41,239 bases of DNA, taken from the IMG/VR virus record IMGVR_UViG_3300032046_000072, positions 1 to 41,239 of that record; one strand, given 5' to 3'. Under the pieces are notes generated by a model that was not told the DNA's origin, did no database searches, and saw only the letters and a list, made by a program, of their open reading frames with translations. The translations under genes were made by a program, and so were the position numbers. This stretch comes from a virus. Below, in pieces: positions 31,775 to 40,017 of the stretch; position 1 is the stretch's first letter, and every line of letters begins with the position of its first letter.

Positions 31775-32482
31775 TCATATTGATTTGAGATCCCGTACTT
31801 TTTTTTCGAGGTCGAGATACCAGCGGTTAGCCGCTATGTCCTCGACTATCGGCGGCTCGGTCTCGGAAGTGGCATTTGTGACCGGCTTCGGAGCGTCGAG
31901 TGCCTTCTCGGATATGGGATCATAAATTTCCATTACTGGTTTTCCGCATTCGCTGCAGATGACCCTTACGGTCCTATCCTTCGATACGGTATTCAATGCG
32001 TCTTCTGTTGCCTTGATAGACTGAACTGTTGCTTGATCATTCATTGGGAAAAGGGTCAGGCTTCCCTCGTAGAGCTTTATTTCAGTTATCTCCCTCACGG
32101 ATTCCCCGTCTATCTCTATTTGCTTAGAATTAATCGCTTCATATCCGATAGACAAGCCAACCTTGACCTTTCGCTCCTTGAGCGTCTTGACGGTCTCATA
32201 GGCATCCTTTCCACCGGGGAGATTAGTCAGAAAATCGGCTTCAATGAACAGGCCATGCTTATCCTGTCGTCCAGCGAATGTCCCCACTACGAGGTGTGGC
32301 TCATTGGCGGAGTGCGCCCAAAGAAGAGGGAAACTCTCGGTATCCTGGAGCGTCTGGGTAAACGAACCGGGACGAATGAGGTCTTTGCCCCGGTCCACGT
32401 TATTGAACGCGGATAGATAGCCTGTCATGTGGCCCTCATCGTTCAGCTCTTTTATTGCCATACGGAAGAATTTAGTTTCCAT
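31775..32482 (-). CDS. HK97-type prohead maturation protease
   Basis: A 235-residue protein. It has the U35-type pattern: GYLSAFNNVDRGKDLIRPG, His57 in LLWAHSANEP, and Ser111 in KVGLSIGYEA, with a C-terminal CSECG extension. ATG 32482 (GAGGT 6 nt upstream) starts METKFFRMAIKEL; a longer frame to 32674 lacks support. It removes the capsid delta domain during head maturation. Confidence 0.9.
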   Translation of the reverse strand: METKFFRMAIKELNDEGHMTGYLSAFNNVDRGKDLIRPGSFTQTLQDTESFPLLWAHSANEPHLVVGTFAGRQDKHGLFIEADFLTNLPGGKDAYETVKTLKERKVKVGLSIGYEAINSKQIEIDGESVREITEIKLYEGSLTLFPMNDQATVQSIKATEDALNTVSKDRTVRVICSECGKPVMEIYDPISEKALDAPKPVTNATSETEPPIVEDIAANRWYLDLEKKVRDLKSI

Positions 32483-32483
32483 G

Positions 32484-32693
32484 TTAAACCTCATTAAAAA
32501 CATCAGAAATTCTATTTTTAACTTTTTGTGATCCCTTCCCCTTCCCGTTTTCAATAAGATTAATCCAAGTTCGGCTGACTCCCACCCGAATGGCAAGCTG
32601 TCCCTGGCTAAGACCCCTTGTTTCTCTATCGCGCTGAAATTGGTTTTTTGGTTGATTCTTTTTTTGAGTACCACACAAAGGACAATATTCCAT
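32484..32693 (-). CDS. Small XRE-type HTH protein inside the head module
   Basis: A 69-residue protein. It begins with CPLCG and then a helix-turn-helix (ETRGLSQGQLAIRVGVSRTW, then INLIENGKGKG). ATG 32693 has AGGAG 8 nt upstream. It sits tightly between the portal-MuF and protease genes, where a DNA-binding protein is unusual. It may be a regulator, or a host gene picked up at this position. Only one CxxC is seen, so metal binding is uncertain. Confidence 0.6.
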   Translation of the reverse strand: MEYCPLCGTQKKNQPKNQFQRDRETRGLSQGQLAIRVGVSRTWINLIENGKGKGSQKVKNRISDVFNEV

Positions 32694-32695
32694 CT

Positions 32696-34828
32696 TCACA
32701 ACTCCTTTACCTGGGGATAGAGGGTACAATGACAATTCACGATCTCCCCCGCCGTGCCCTTCGGGTCGCCGGGATAGGCCAAGTGTTCACCGCCGATAAT
32801 GAAATCATCGTCAAGCGGAATCGGGTCGTCCGAATAATCCGCGTCAGCCTGAATGTGCGTCTCCCGTGAATGCTCAAGGAACGAGCACAGCCAGCCCTTG
32901 AGCTCGATAAACTCAGTCTCCCGGTAACCAGTTAATTCCCCGAAATTCTCTACCTTGGCCGCCTCCGTCATGGCTATGCGCCGTGCCCGCCAGCCCTCTA
33001 TCTCCCCCATCTTGGCCTGAACGTGCTTGGCCAATTCTGATACGGTCCAACTCTCTGTCTCAGCCTGTTCAAGCAAATCCAGCACATCCTCCATCGTTGT
33101 CTCGGCAATCTTGGTGCCGCTCTCAACGACCATCTTCCGCAACTTGGCCTCGAACTCGGGTTTGAATACCCACGCCTTCTCCTCACCATCCGATATCTCG
33201 CCCTTGCCGGCAGCCATGCCACTCCTCACGGCCTTAGTGAACGAGTCGATGTACCAGCGGATAGCAGAGTCGACAAAGAACCCCGCTTCCTTTTCCTTGT
33301 CCAAGATGAGCCATCGGTCCAGCATATTGAGACTCGGCGCCTTCTTCACTTGCTTCGCTATGCGTTCGGCCTGTTCATGTAGATGTTGAGCAGCGATTTT
33401 CTTTATCCCCGCCTCCCTGGACTGGACACGGAGGGCAAAGGCGTTCCACTTGGCCTCTTTGCGCTCTGCCTTCTGCCAGAACCCGCCCTTAATCGCGCCA
33501 GGATGCGCCAGGGCGGTCTTTTGTGCTATAACTGGTAGGATGATAGCCTTCTTGGGTTCCGGCTCCTCTACGGGCAATTTCTCATCGGGTTTAGGTTTGA
33601 CTGGCTCCTTGCCCGCCTCCCCGGAGAACGTCGGAGGCGCAGGGGGTTGATCGACCTCATCCCCGCCTTCTATTGTCTCGTAATTTAGGGCCTCACGTGC
33701 CTCATTGAGTGTAATGACCCGGTTTTTTTGTTTGGCATCACCGACCCTCCCCCATAGAAGGTCCAAATCCTCGGACAATGCCTCAACCCCCGAGGTGTCA
33801 TAGTCGAGGAAGTATTTACCCGATGCGTCAAACTTCGGGAATAGTTCCCGGTTGAAGGCCGCCTTGAACACGCCGAGGAGCGGGAGCGCCGCTTCCTGAT
33901 AAAGCGCCTTCCGCGCCTCTTTTATATTCGAGTACGTCTTGTTCTCTGAATCACCGAATAACTCAGGCGCAACCTTATAGGCCGCGCATATCTCGCGCAT
34001 GATCTTTTTGGACGATTGGAGGAAATTCAATTCCTTGGGCGTGATGGAAAATGATTTCCAGTCCCAATCGCCTTCGAGGATCAACGGTGTACCCGCATTT
34101 TCATACCCCGAGTATTCATCCTTGAGGCTTTTCTTGAGCACTTCACGTTGATCGGGCGTCAATGCCTGCTTGAGCATGAGCGCCCCACTCGGCCTGCACT
34201 CGTTCTCCAATAGACTGAGCGTCCACAGTTCCCCGAGATGGGCCATGTCTATCTTGCGGGCCAGGACCTGCACGGGCGAGAGGCCGTATAGCGGGTCCTC
34301 GGGGTTGAACGCCTTAACGTGGATAATCTCATCCTCGGCAAATTTGAACATCTGCCCCGCAACCCGGTACTCATAGTCAATCGTCTTGCGAAGCTTGTCC
34401 GGCTTAATCGTGACGTATTGCGAAGGCAAGACTTCGACCTCGCCATATTTACCCTGGGAACCGATAAGCTTATGGATATAGGCATTGCCGGACGTGAGAT
34501 AGAATCCGAACGCCCGCGTCAAAAAGATATTCCAGTCCATCCCCGGCCCGGGCTTGTCCATGAAGTCAAGGAATGGATGATTGTCAACCTCCTCCATCTC
34601 CCCGTCGGCCGTATCCCGATACACATACCAGGGCACACTGAGCGCTGCCTGGGTGATAAGGTTGATGCAGGAATAGACCGTATCGTTGAGCTTATACCCG
34701 GCGACGTAATTCTTGAGCCGTTGATTCCCGGCCGTTGATGCGCCGATAAAGTAAATGCCGGACTGGTATTGCACAAGCGAATCGGATACGGCCTTCTTCT
34801 CTATCTTTTTACCAAAGGGCCATTTCAT
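32696..34828 (-). CDS. Portal-MuF fusion protein
   Basis: A 710-residue protein. Residues ~1-400 are an HK97-type portal (DTVYSCINLITQAALSVPWY, GFYLTSGNAYIHK, YGLSPVQVLARKI, KVAPELFGDSENKTYSNI). A Pro/Glu-rich linker (~415-450) joins a helical region and a C-terminal MuF/SPP1 gp7-type minor head domain (ARRIAMTEAAKVENFGELT, and the end IVNCHCTLYP). The two proteins are normally separate genes. ATG 34828 overlaps TerL by ATGA. Confidence 0.9.
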   Translation of the reverse strand: MKWPFGKKIEKKAVSDSLVQYQSGIYFIGASTAGNQRLKNYVAGYKLNDTVYSCINLITQAALSVPWYVYRDTADGEMEEVDNHPFLDFMDKPGPGMDWNIFLTRAFGFYLTSGNAYIHKLIGSQGKYGEVEVLPSQYVTIKPDKLRKTIDYEYRVAGQMFKFAEDEIIHVKAFNPEDPLYGLSPVQVLARKIDMAHLGELWTLSLLENECRPSGALMLKQALTPDQREVLKKSLKDEYSGYENAGTPLILEGDWDWKSFSITPKELNFLQSSKKIMREICAAYKVAPELFGDSENKTYSNIKEARKALYQEAALPLLGVFKAAFNRELFPKFDASGKYFLDYDTSGVEALSEDLDLLWGRVGDAKQKNRVITLNEAREALNYETIEGGDEVDQPPAPPTFSGEAGKEPVKPKPDEKLPVEEPEPKKAIILPVIAQKTALAHPGAIKGGFWQKAERKEAKWNAFALRVQSREAGIKKIAAQHLHEQAERIAKQVKKAPSLNMLDRWLILDKEKEAGFFVDSAIRWYIDSFTKAVRSGMAAGKGEISDGEEKAWVFKPEFEAKLRKMVVESGTKIAETTMEDVLDLLEQAETESWTVSELAKHVQAKMGEIEGWRARRIAMTEAAKVENFGELTGYRETEFIELKGWLCSFLEHSRETHIQADADYSDDPIPLDDDFIIGGEHLAYPGDPKGTAGEIVNCHCTLYPQVKEL

Positions 34829-36027
34829 CTTACCCTCCAGATCATCGGCATCGGCTGACTACAATGCGTGAATATTCCGTATCGAATGGCATCCATGGCG
34901 TGATTCTTAAAAGCAACGGGTTCGGGCAGATCATTATCCAGCTTGTCCTTTTTCCAGCGATATGATCCTTGCTCTGAGACGATGTTCATTGATCCCTGCA
35001 CGACATGAATCTTTTGCGCCTTGAGGTAGTCAATCCCGGCGCGTACTGAGTCCGGCCCCTTGAGCGCTTCCCTGGCATTTATCCCGGCCTCATAGAGCTC
35101 TTGAATGGACTTCGGCTCGGCAGAATCCCAATAGGAGATATCGTTGGACGTGGTTCTCGAATCAGCCTTTATCTCAGCTGCAAGCGCCTGATTCGTCAAC
35201 CCCGTTTTGTAGATTATCTCCTCAAGCCAGAACTCGTTGGCCTTGCGGTAGATTTTGATAAGCGCGGCAGGATCGACGCTGTACCCGAAGTCTCCGCCGT
35301 AGAACACTTCATCAAATCGGATATCCGGCAGCGGTTGCACATCCCAATTGAAGATGCGCCCCGTCGGGAGCGCCCAGAGGCCAAGGCGATAGATTTTGTG
35401 GGCAGTAGTGTCATTTAGGCGATCCAGAATTTGAACGTATTTATCCCGCATCTCTTTGATGGGGTTATGCTCAACCGTCGAGACATCAACAAAACTATCG
35501 GGATGCTTCACGTCAAAGAAATCAGCCTTGATCCATGCCCCGAGTGCCTCGTCCGGGTTGAATGAGGCCATGATCTGTTGATATAGGCCCGTCTCTTCTC
35601 GCAACCGGAGGTCAACCTGCATAAAATCCTGGCGAGTGAACTCCGTCAACTCCTCCATCCAGATAGAGGTTATGCCCTTGATGGATTTTACCTTCTCGGG
35701 GTCGTCCAAGCCGTCAAATAGAATTTCGTTTGTTCGACCTGCAGGGTTAATAAAAGTGATGACGCGCTCGGATTTGTTGTAGTTGTGGACGATGTTGTTA
35801 TTGGCCAGGATTTGTCGGATGACCTCAACGCAAGACTCCTCAACCGTCTTGCGGATTTTGCGAAGCACCAAGAACCGATGCCCGCCCTCTGTCATACAAC
35901 GATAGAATATTTTTCGTCCGGCAAATTCAGACTTCCCCGATCCCGCCCCGCCGCATAGAATGAGATACCGTTCCTTGCGGTCAAGGAGGGGGAAAAAGTG
36001 ATCAGATACCAGAATATCCATTTCCAT
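34825..36027 (-). CDS. terL: Terminase large subunit
   Basis: A 400-residue protein. Walker A GGAGSGKS at 26-33, Walker B SIWMEEL (Glu125/126) and, in the nuclease domain, Asp246 (YGGDFGYSVDP), Asp301 (SYWDSAEPKS) and Asp379 (KNHAMDAIRYG) mark a PBSX/Terminase_3-type TerL. It packages DNA into the prohead through the portal. ATG 36027 has GGAAG upstream and lies within the last codons of the small subunit gene. Confidence 0.95.
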   Translation of the reverse strand: MEMDILVSDHFFPLLDRKERYLILCGGAGSGKSEFAGRKIFYRCMTEGGHRFLVLRKIRKTVEESCVEVIRQILANNNIVHNYNKSERVITFINPAGRTNEILFDGLDDPEKVKSIKGITSIWMEELTEFTRQDFMQVDLRLREETGLYQQIMASFNPDEALGAWIKADFFDVKHPDSFVDVSTVEHNPIKEMRDKYVQILDRLNDTTAHKIYRLGLWALPTGRIFNWDVQPLPDIRFDEVFYGGDFGYSVDPAALIKIYRKANEFWLEEIIYKTGLTNQALAAEIKADSRTTSNDISYWDSAEPKSIQELYEAGINAREALKGPDSVRAGIDYLKAQKIHVVQGSMNIVSEQGSYRWKKDKLDNDLPEPVAFKNHAMDAIRYGIFTHCSQPMPMIWRVR

Positions 36028-36319
36028 TTTTATCTTCCAGTTGAACCACCCTGATAGTCATGGCTACTTTCGTTGATCCCGAATGCTCCGTATTTACATC
36101 CATCGGCAGCAAACGCGGATAAACATTGGAGTAGAAATCCTCTTTGGCTTTAGGATGCTTTTCCAGAAAGGCGATATGTCCCTTTACGGAACCCATGCCA
36201 TCATAGACGGCGTTGATATTATCTTTAGCCCGACGAGTTAACTTATTTCGACAACCCTTTTCCCGGCCGGGGTTGCCCGACTTGAAAAGCGTATTCTCGC
36301 CGTTCTTTACGGATTTCAT
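36002..36319 (-). CDS. terS: Probable terminase small subunit
   Basis: A 105-residue protein. The basic N-terminus FKSGNPGREKGCRNKLTR is the GNPG-type motif seen at the start of many phage small terminase-like proteins, followed by helices (AKDNINAVYDGMGS, HIAFLEKHPKAKEDFY). It directly precedes and overlaps terL. It would select phage DNA for packaging; the HNH gene just upstream fits a common arrangement. Confidence 0.65.
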   Translation of the reverse strand: MKSVKNGENTLFKSGNPGREKGCRNKLTRRAKDNINAVYDGMGSVKGHIAFLEKHPKAKEDFYSNVYPRLLPMDVNTEHSGSTKVAMTIRVVQLEDKNGNGYSGI

Positions 36320-36343
36320 CCTTCCACCGTCACTTTTACTTCC

Positions 36344-36949
36344 TCATAAATTAGCAAAGTGTTCTTGCTTATATAAATAGGCCATTTGGGTTTCAAGCCA
36401 TTGATGATATTTCATGTCACAAATCAATAAATTCTTATTCCGATTGTCTGCCTTATTACCGTTGATGTGATGAACAACCTCATTTCGTTTTAATGGTCTT
36501 CCCAGTATTTTTTCCGCAATGAGACGGTGTTCTAATATGTATTTTGCCGGTTTATCGGAAGGACAACCAGGATGAATAACGGACGTATATCCAAAATGGT
36601 TTGTTTTCAATCCGCCCCGCCAAGCATGATGATTTTCGCGCATGACGCCGGGGTGTGGTTTACTGCATTTTTCTCGAAATTCATCAGGCATTTTTTTCCC
36701 CTTATTCCAACTGATTTGCCCGATATGAGCCAAACTAAGTTTCTCGCAATGTTCAGCAGAAAGAATCTTCCCCCGATGTGCTTTAGATAATTTTTCCCGG
36801 TGTTCCGGTGATTTAGTTTTTCCTCTTAAGGATTGACTTATTTTTAATTTCATTTCTTCTGGCATCTTTTTGCCGCTAAGCCAATTTCCCTTACGTCCCT
36901 TTAAGGCTTGGCTAATATGTTCTCTGTGTTCCTTGGTTAATACTTTCAT
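36344..36949 (-). CDS. HNH homing endonuclease with NUMOD3 repeats
   Basis: A 201-residue protein. NUMOD3-type DNA-binding repeats lead (EHREHISQALKGRKG, PEHREKLSKAHRGK, AEHCEKLSLAHIG), then an HNH_3 core with LEHRLIAEKILGRPL and VVHHINGNKADNRNKNL. It is strikingly AT-rich beside its neighbours. ATG 36949 overlaps the upstream stop by ATGA. An HNH gene next to terminase can help packaging, but NUMOD3 repeats favour a mobile homing enzyme. Confidence 0.85.
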   Translation of the reverse strand: MKVLTKEHREHISQALKGRKGNWLSGKKMPEEMKLKISQSLRGKTKSPEHREKLSKAHRGKILSAEHCEKLSLAHIGQISWNKGKKMPDEFREKCSKPHPGVMRENHHAWRGGLKTNHFGYTSVIHPGCPSDKPAKYILEHRLIAEKILGRPLKRNEVVHHINGNKADNRNKNLLICDMKYHQWLETQMAYLYKQEHFANL

Positions 36950-37125
36950 TCTGTGTCCTGCATGGTAATTTTGATTTCCGAATCAGTTTTGACCAATTTC
37001 GCCAAATCGCCAATGAGCATATCGTCGGGCAGGTTGAATTCGATCACGAGCTTTCCACCTTTATCTCCCGTAGCCAGAATGCGGGACTGCACCTGTTTAA
37101 TCTGGCCCTGGAATTTGACCTTCAC
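36946..37125 (-). CDS. Small conserved phage protein
   Basis: A 59-residue protein (MKVKFQGQIKQVQSRIL, LVIEFNLPDDMLIGDLAKL, KITMQ). GTG 37125 is chosen: it overlaps the upstream stop as GTGA with GGGGGGAAG before it; an upstream start at 37161 is possible. Similar small proteins occur near terminase genes in other phages. Function unknown. Confidence 0.55.
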   Translation of the reverse strand: MKVKFQGQIKQVQSRILATGDKGGKLVIEFNLPDDMLIGDLAKLVKTDSEIKITMQDTE

Positions 37126-37343
37126 TTCTTCCCCCCGATCCACTTCTTGAACCTGGCCCACCGTCCCCGCAACGTCCGGGCCATGAACGTATCGTAGAAA
37201 AGCTCCTGGGCCTTCTGAATCTCATCCATACCCTTGGCAAGCCGGACGATGCTCTCATTGACCGCCTTGCCGATACGCAGCGATAATTCTTCAACCCGTT
37301 CTACGCGATCATTCTTGAGTGAATATTTCAGGCGTTTAGTCAT
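37122..37343 (-). CDS. Small coiled-coil protein
   Basis: A 73-residue basic protein, mostly helical (RVERVEELSLRIGKAVNESI, RLAKGMDEIQKAQELF), ending in WARFKKWIGGKK. ATG 37343 overlaps the holin-like gene by ATGA. Function unknown; between lysis-type and packaging genes. Confidence 0.5.
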   Translation of the reverse strand: MTKRLKYSLKNDRVERVEELSLRIGKAVNESIVRLAKGMDEIQKAQELFYDTFMARTLRGRWARFKKWIGGKK

Positions 37344-37597
37344 CCAAGAGTCTCCAACTTTTGGAATATTTTCTGATGGTCTTCCCTGTTTTCCCTTATG
37401 AATGTGTCGATCGATTTTTCTCTATTCTTCTCGTTCGTCTCGACGATGGTCAGTCGATTCGCATGATCTCCACACATCTTTTTGTTTTCGCCGTTCGGCC
37501 TTTTGCTCCCGTTCTTACCCCTCCAGATAATGAGCCAGGTCGCCGCATTGGAGACCGCCGCCATCCCTACCGCTGCCCAGGTTATCGGCTCTGACAT
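37340..37597 (-). CDS. Small membrane protein, holin/XhlA-like
   Basis: An 85-residue protein. One transmembrane helix (ITWAAVGMAAVSNAATWLII, residues ~4-23) is followed by a charged, helical cytoplasmic part (DHANRLTIVETNEKNREKS, FIRENREDHQKIFQKLE), the plan of small hemolysin XhlA-like or holin-accessory proteins. ATG 37597 overlaps the lipoprotein stop as TGATG. A lysis role is inferred from fold and context. Confidence 0.55.
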   Translation of the reverse strand: MSEPITWAAVGMAAVSNAATWLIIWRGKNGSKRPNGENKKMCGDHANRLTIVETNEKNREKSIDTFIRENREDHQKIFQKLETLG

Positions 37598-37833
37598 CAC
37601 TTCTTCTCCAGCTCCCTTATCCGCGCTTCGAGCACCTGGATCCGGGCCAGGGCTTCTCCATAAGCCAGGATGAAGCCCGCCTTGACCTCCCAATTGCCAT
37701 TGGGAAGTTTCTGCACCACGACCTCCTCGACCGGTACGTAGACCTTGGCCGGCTTCTTAAAGAGACTGCAATTCGCTGAGAATGCGATTGACAGAATCAG
37801 AATCGCCAGACTCAAGCGCTTTAAGCAGTTCAC
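37597..37833 (-). CDS. Predicted lipoprotein nested in the end of the upstream gene
   Basis: A 78-residue protein from GTG 37833: MNCLKRLSLAILILSIAFS followed by ANC (Cys22), a lipoprotein-type signal with a slightly unusual -1 Asn. A short mature part ends in a coiled coil (ALARIQVLEARIRELEKK). The first 77 nt overlap the preceding gene in another frame, recalling an Rz/Rz1 layout, though the preceding gene lacks a membrane anchor. A TTG at 37860 is an alternative start. An outer-membrane spanin-like role is possible. Confidence 0.55.
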   Translation of the reverse strand: MNCLKRLSLAILILSIAFSANCSLFKKPAKVYVPVEEVVVQKLPNGNWEVKAGFILAYGEALARIQVLEARIRELEKK

Positions 37834-37993
37834 TTCTCTTTTTCTCCCATGCCTTCTCAAGCTCTTCGATCTTGTCCTTTTTCAGGGCTTTCAATCCTTC
37901 GAGGATGAGCTGGAGGATGAGGGCTAATTCGGCGGGCATCTTCTCTACCAGCCCCGGCGAATAGAATTTCCAAACCCGATCACCGAATTCCAT
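37757..37993 (-). CDS. Small helical protein
   Basis: A 78-residue protein: MEFGDRVWKFYSPGLVEKM, then a helix (LALILQLILEGLKAL) and a charged coiled coil (DKIEELEKAWEKKRSELLKA). No clear membrane helix or signal. GAGATGAC precedes ATG 37993. Its end carries the start of the lipoprotein gene. Function unknown. Confidence 0.5.
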   Translation of the reverse strand: MEFGDRVWKFYSPGLVEKMPAELALILQLILEGLKALKKDKIEELEKAWEKKRSELLKALESGDSDSVNRILSELQSL

Positions 37994-37999
37994 GTCATC

Positions 38000-39061
38000 T
38001 CATTTATCCCATTTCGATAGCTTCCACTCGGTCCGGTCAAACTCGCCATGTTGGGGATGAACCATCCAGCTCACTTGCTGAGGAGCGGCTTGACGTCCCT
38101 CTTGATGGTCATGGGCATCGGTTCCGCTGACGCTTCCTCCAACCCAAAAATATTGCGTTGTCATAGGCGCGTGCCAATGACCAAGAATCACCTTGTGAAA
38201 TTTCGTGAAATCTGGGGCATTCATGCGCTTCATGGCTTCGCGTGCAACCTTTCGCTCAATCCCATAGAACGGAAAGCCCATCCAGCCCGAAACCTCATGG
38301 CCATGACAAATGAGATAATTTCTCCCGTTGACAACAACAACCTTCTGGGGCTGCGCCCAGATATTGACGGCTACATTTTTATGCGCCGATAAAAGCATCC
38401 TGGAAATATTCGCCACTACATACATCCAGTTATTGATCCCGCCCTCTTTCGATTGGGGCTTCTTGGTCATTCGCCCATGGTTATCAAGCGTGATGATATC
38501 GATAATGACGCGTTCAAAATGCGGGGCCATCGTCGATACTTGATATGCAAGAATCTCCCCGGCCTCGACCGCTTGTTGCGGGGCGGGGAAAGCATTTGTT
38601 ACGCGGAAGTCTTGGATGTCTCCCGAGATCAAATCTCCCGTGACAAGGAATCTCGCTTCCGGAATCGAGTAGACGGTTCGATGAAGCTCCGTCCAATCCA
38701 TGATATCTTGAACAAATCCGAATTGGCGGAGCCGGGATAGTTCTGGAGAGAAAATCCCGAAACCTTCAATTTCATCCTGGGCCTGAACCGCGCCATGATG
38801 GGCGTCGGTAACATGAAGGACAACGGCGACATCCCGGTCAACGCGCTTTGTCTTAGGCGGTTTATAAATCGGAGCTTGTGGTTTGATGGCGGGGATCGCG
38901 GCCAGGACTTCGGCCATAAGCTGATCGAGTTGCCCATGCTCTTTTTTGTATTCCTTGTAAGCGGAGGAAATTTGATCTCGTTCGGCCTGGAGGGCAAGAA
39001 GGCGTTCGGGTGGTCGAAGGGCTTCTTTGACTTCGGAAAGATCAATCAGTTTTTCTGTCAT
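38000..39061 (-). CDS. Calcineurin-like metallophosphoesterase
   Basis: A 353-residue protein. Metal motifs run in order: VLHVTDAHHG (Asp86, His88), LVTGDLISGD (Gly142-Asp143), TLDNHGR (Asn194-His195), ICHGHE (His253, His255) and ILGHWHAP (His295, His297). Residues ~1-70 are a coiled-coil N-terminus. It overlaps the HTH gene by ATGA. It may be a DNA exonuclease/phosphodiesterase; the pairing with an HTH gene suggests a DNA substrate. Confidence 0.85.
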   Translation of the reverse strand: MTEKLIDLSEVKEALRPPERLLALQAERDQISSAYKEYKKEHGQLDQLMAEVLAAIPAIKPQAPIYKPPKTKRVDRDVAVVLHVTDAHHGAVQAQDEIEGFGIFSPELSRLRQFGFVQDIMDWTELHRTVYSIPEARFLVTGDLISGDIQDFRVTNAFPAPQQAVEAGEILAYQVSTMAPHFERVIIDIITLDNHGRMTKKPQSKEGGINNWMYVVANISRMLLSAHKNVAVNIWAQPQKVVVVNGRNYLICHGHEVSGWMGFPFYGIERKVAREAMKRMNAPDFTKFHKVILGHWHAPMTTQYFWVGGSVSGTDAHDHQEGRQAAPQQVSWMVHPQHGEFDRTEWKLSKWDK

Positions 39062-39531
39062 AAATCCCTAATCCTTTGGGCCGCCTCTATCGTCTCGCGG
39101 CCAGCCCAGTACCATTTCGCCTCCCCCTCATCGAGTTTGAGCCGGATCCTAAGCGGCCTGAATTCCGCCTCATTATTTTCGACCGTACGCCGGAAACGAT
39201 TCTTGTCCGTCCCCGCCGCCCGCTGGCAAAGTTCAACCTCGGAGAGAAGTTTTCCTTTGGGGACAAGGGCGAGCTCTCGCAGGATGGCGGCCCGGATATC
39301 GTATCGTTGGAGAACCTTGTCGAGTGAGATGAGGCCGGATTCAATAGCCGAGGCTGGGCTTGCCGTCGGCACAATGGGAATATCCATGCGGGCCGTCAAC
39401 GGTTTTCCCTCTCGGAAAGCAACAATGTTTCTGCTTTGAGTACCGATGGAATTGGCAATCCGAACATTGTCCCAGTCGGGATGACGTTCGATGCAGCCCT
39501 TGATTTTTTCCTCAAGCGAAATGGCTATCAT
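39058..39531 (-). CDS. HTH DNA-binding protein
   Basis: A 157-residue protein. The N-terminal ~40 residues (WDNVRIANSIGTQSRNIVAF) look like a helix-turn-helix, and residues ~78-140 form a second winged-helix-like domain (ILRELALVPKGKLLSEVELC, FRRTVENNEAEFRPLRI). ATGA overlaps link it to both the endolysin and the phosphoesterase. Function unknown; it probably acts with the phosphoesterase on DNA. Confidence 0.55.
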   Translation of the reverse strand: MIAISLEEKIKGCIERHPDWDNVRIANSIGTQSRNIVAFREGKPLTARMDIPIVPTASPASAIESGLISLDKVLQRYDIRAAILRELALVPKGKLLSEVELCQRAAGTDKNRFRRTVENNEAEFRPLRIRLKLDEGEAKWYWAGRETIEAAQRIRDL

Positions 39532-39902
39532 TCATCCTCCGCCTGAAAGTGAAAAATGTCACCCGCCGGAGATTTGAAGTTTCCTCCCCAACGACCCCCA
39601 ACTGCTTCCCATATCTCGCCCAGGCGGTCATATTCCGGCGTGCGTATCCATTGGTCGGCACCGTCCTTAATTATGAGAATGTCCACGGCAATCCAATCCT
39701 GATGTCGGGACCGGACGAGCGTTCCGTCGCAGTTGGTGATGATCTTCCCTGGCCTGGTCCGTCCCTGCTGATAGAGAAAATTCTGATCCGCCGGAGAGCG
39801 GTAGAATGTCCAGACGATGAACTCGATCCCTTCAAGCGTCGCCTTTTGGATGAGAAGGGCGAGGAGCTGGAGAAACCGGCACCTTTTCGCGGTGTTCGTC
39901 AC
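39528..39902 (-). CDS. M15-type peptidoglycan peptidase (endolysin)
   Basis: A 124-residue protein. The M15/VanY-type zinc site is complete: SRHQDWIAVD (His67, Asp74) and IFHFQ (His118), with the family block FYRSPADQNFLYQQGRTRPG. This matches single-domain phage L-Ala-D-Glu or D-Ala-D-Ala peptidases of about 125 residues. The start is GTG 39902 with GAGG 8 nt upstream. No signal peptide, so it needs a holin; candidates lie at 41.0 and 37.4 kb. Confidence 0.9.
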   Translation of the reverse strand: MTNTAKRCRFLQLLALLIQKATLEGIEFIVWTFYRSPADQNFLYQQGRTRPGKIITNCDGTLVRSRHQDWIAVDILIIKDGADQWIRTPEYDRLGEIWEAVGGRWGGNFKSPAGDIFHFQAEDE

Positions 39903-40017
39903 AAAGCCGCCTCGCCCGTATAGAGGGATAGTCCACTCATGCTAAGGCATGAAGAACAGACTTAGGCGATATGGTCAAGTCCGGCGGGGATGGGAAACTT
40001 TATATTTAAGGGGAAAA

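Noticed and set aside
32483-32674. Extended N-terminus of the prohead protease
   Set aside because: The longer frame overlaps the HTH gene, and a good ribosome site precedes ATG 32482, where homology-like sequence begins.
39899-39940. 13-codon frame ending by GTGA at the endolysin start
   Set aside because: It has no ribosome site and is short enough to be chance, though the overlap pattern is the one used elsewhere.
39938-39951. tRNA or terminator in the 39903-40017 gap
   Set aside because: Only a 5-bp hairpin is present; there is no cloverleaf and no U-tract. A TTGACC in this gap lacks a matching -10.
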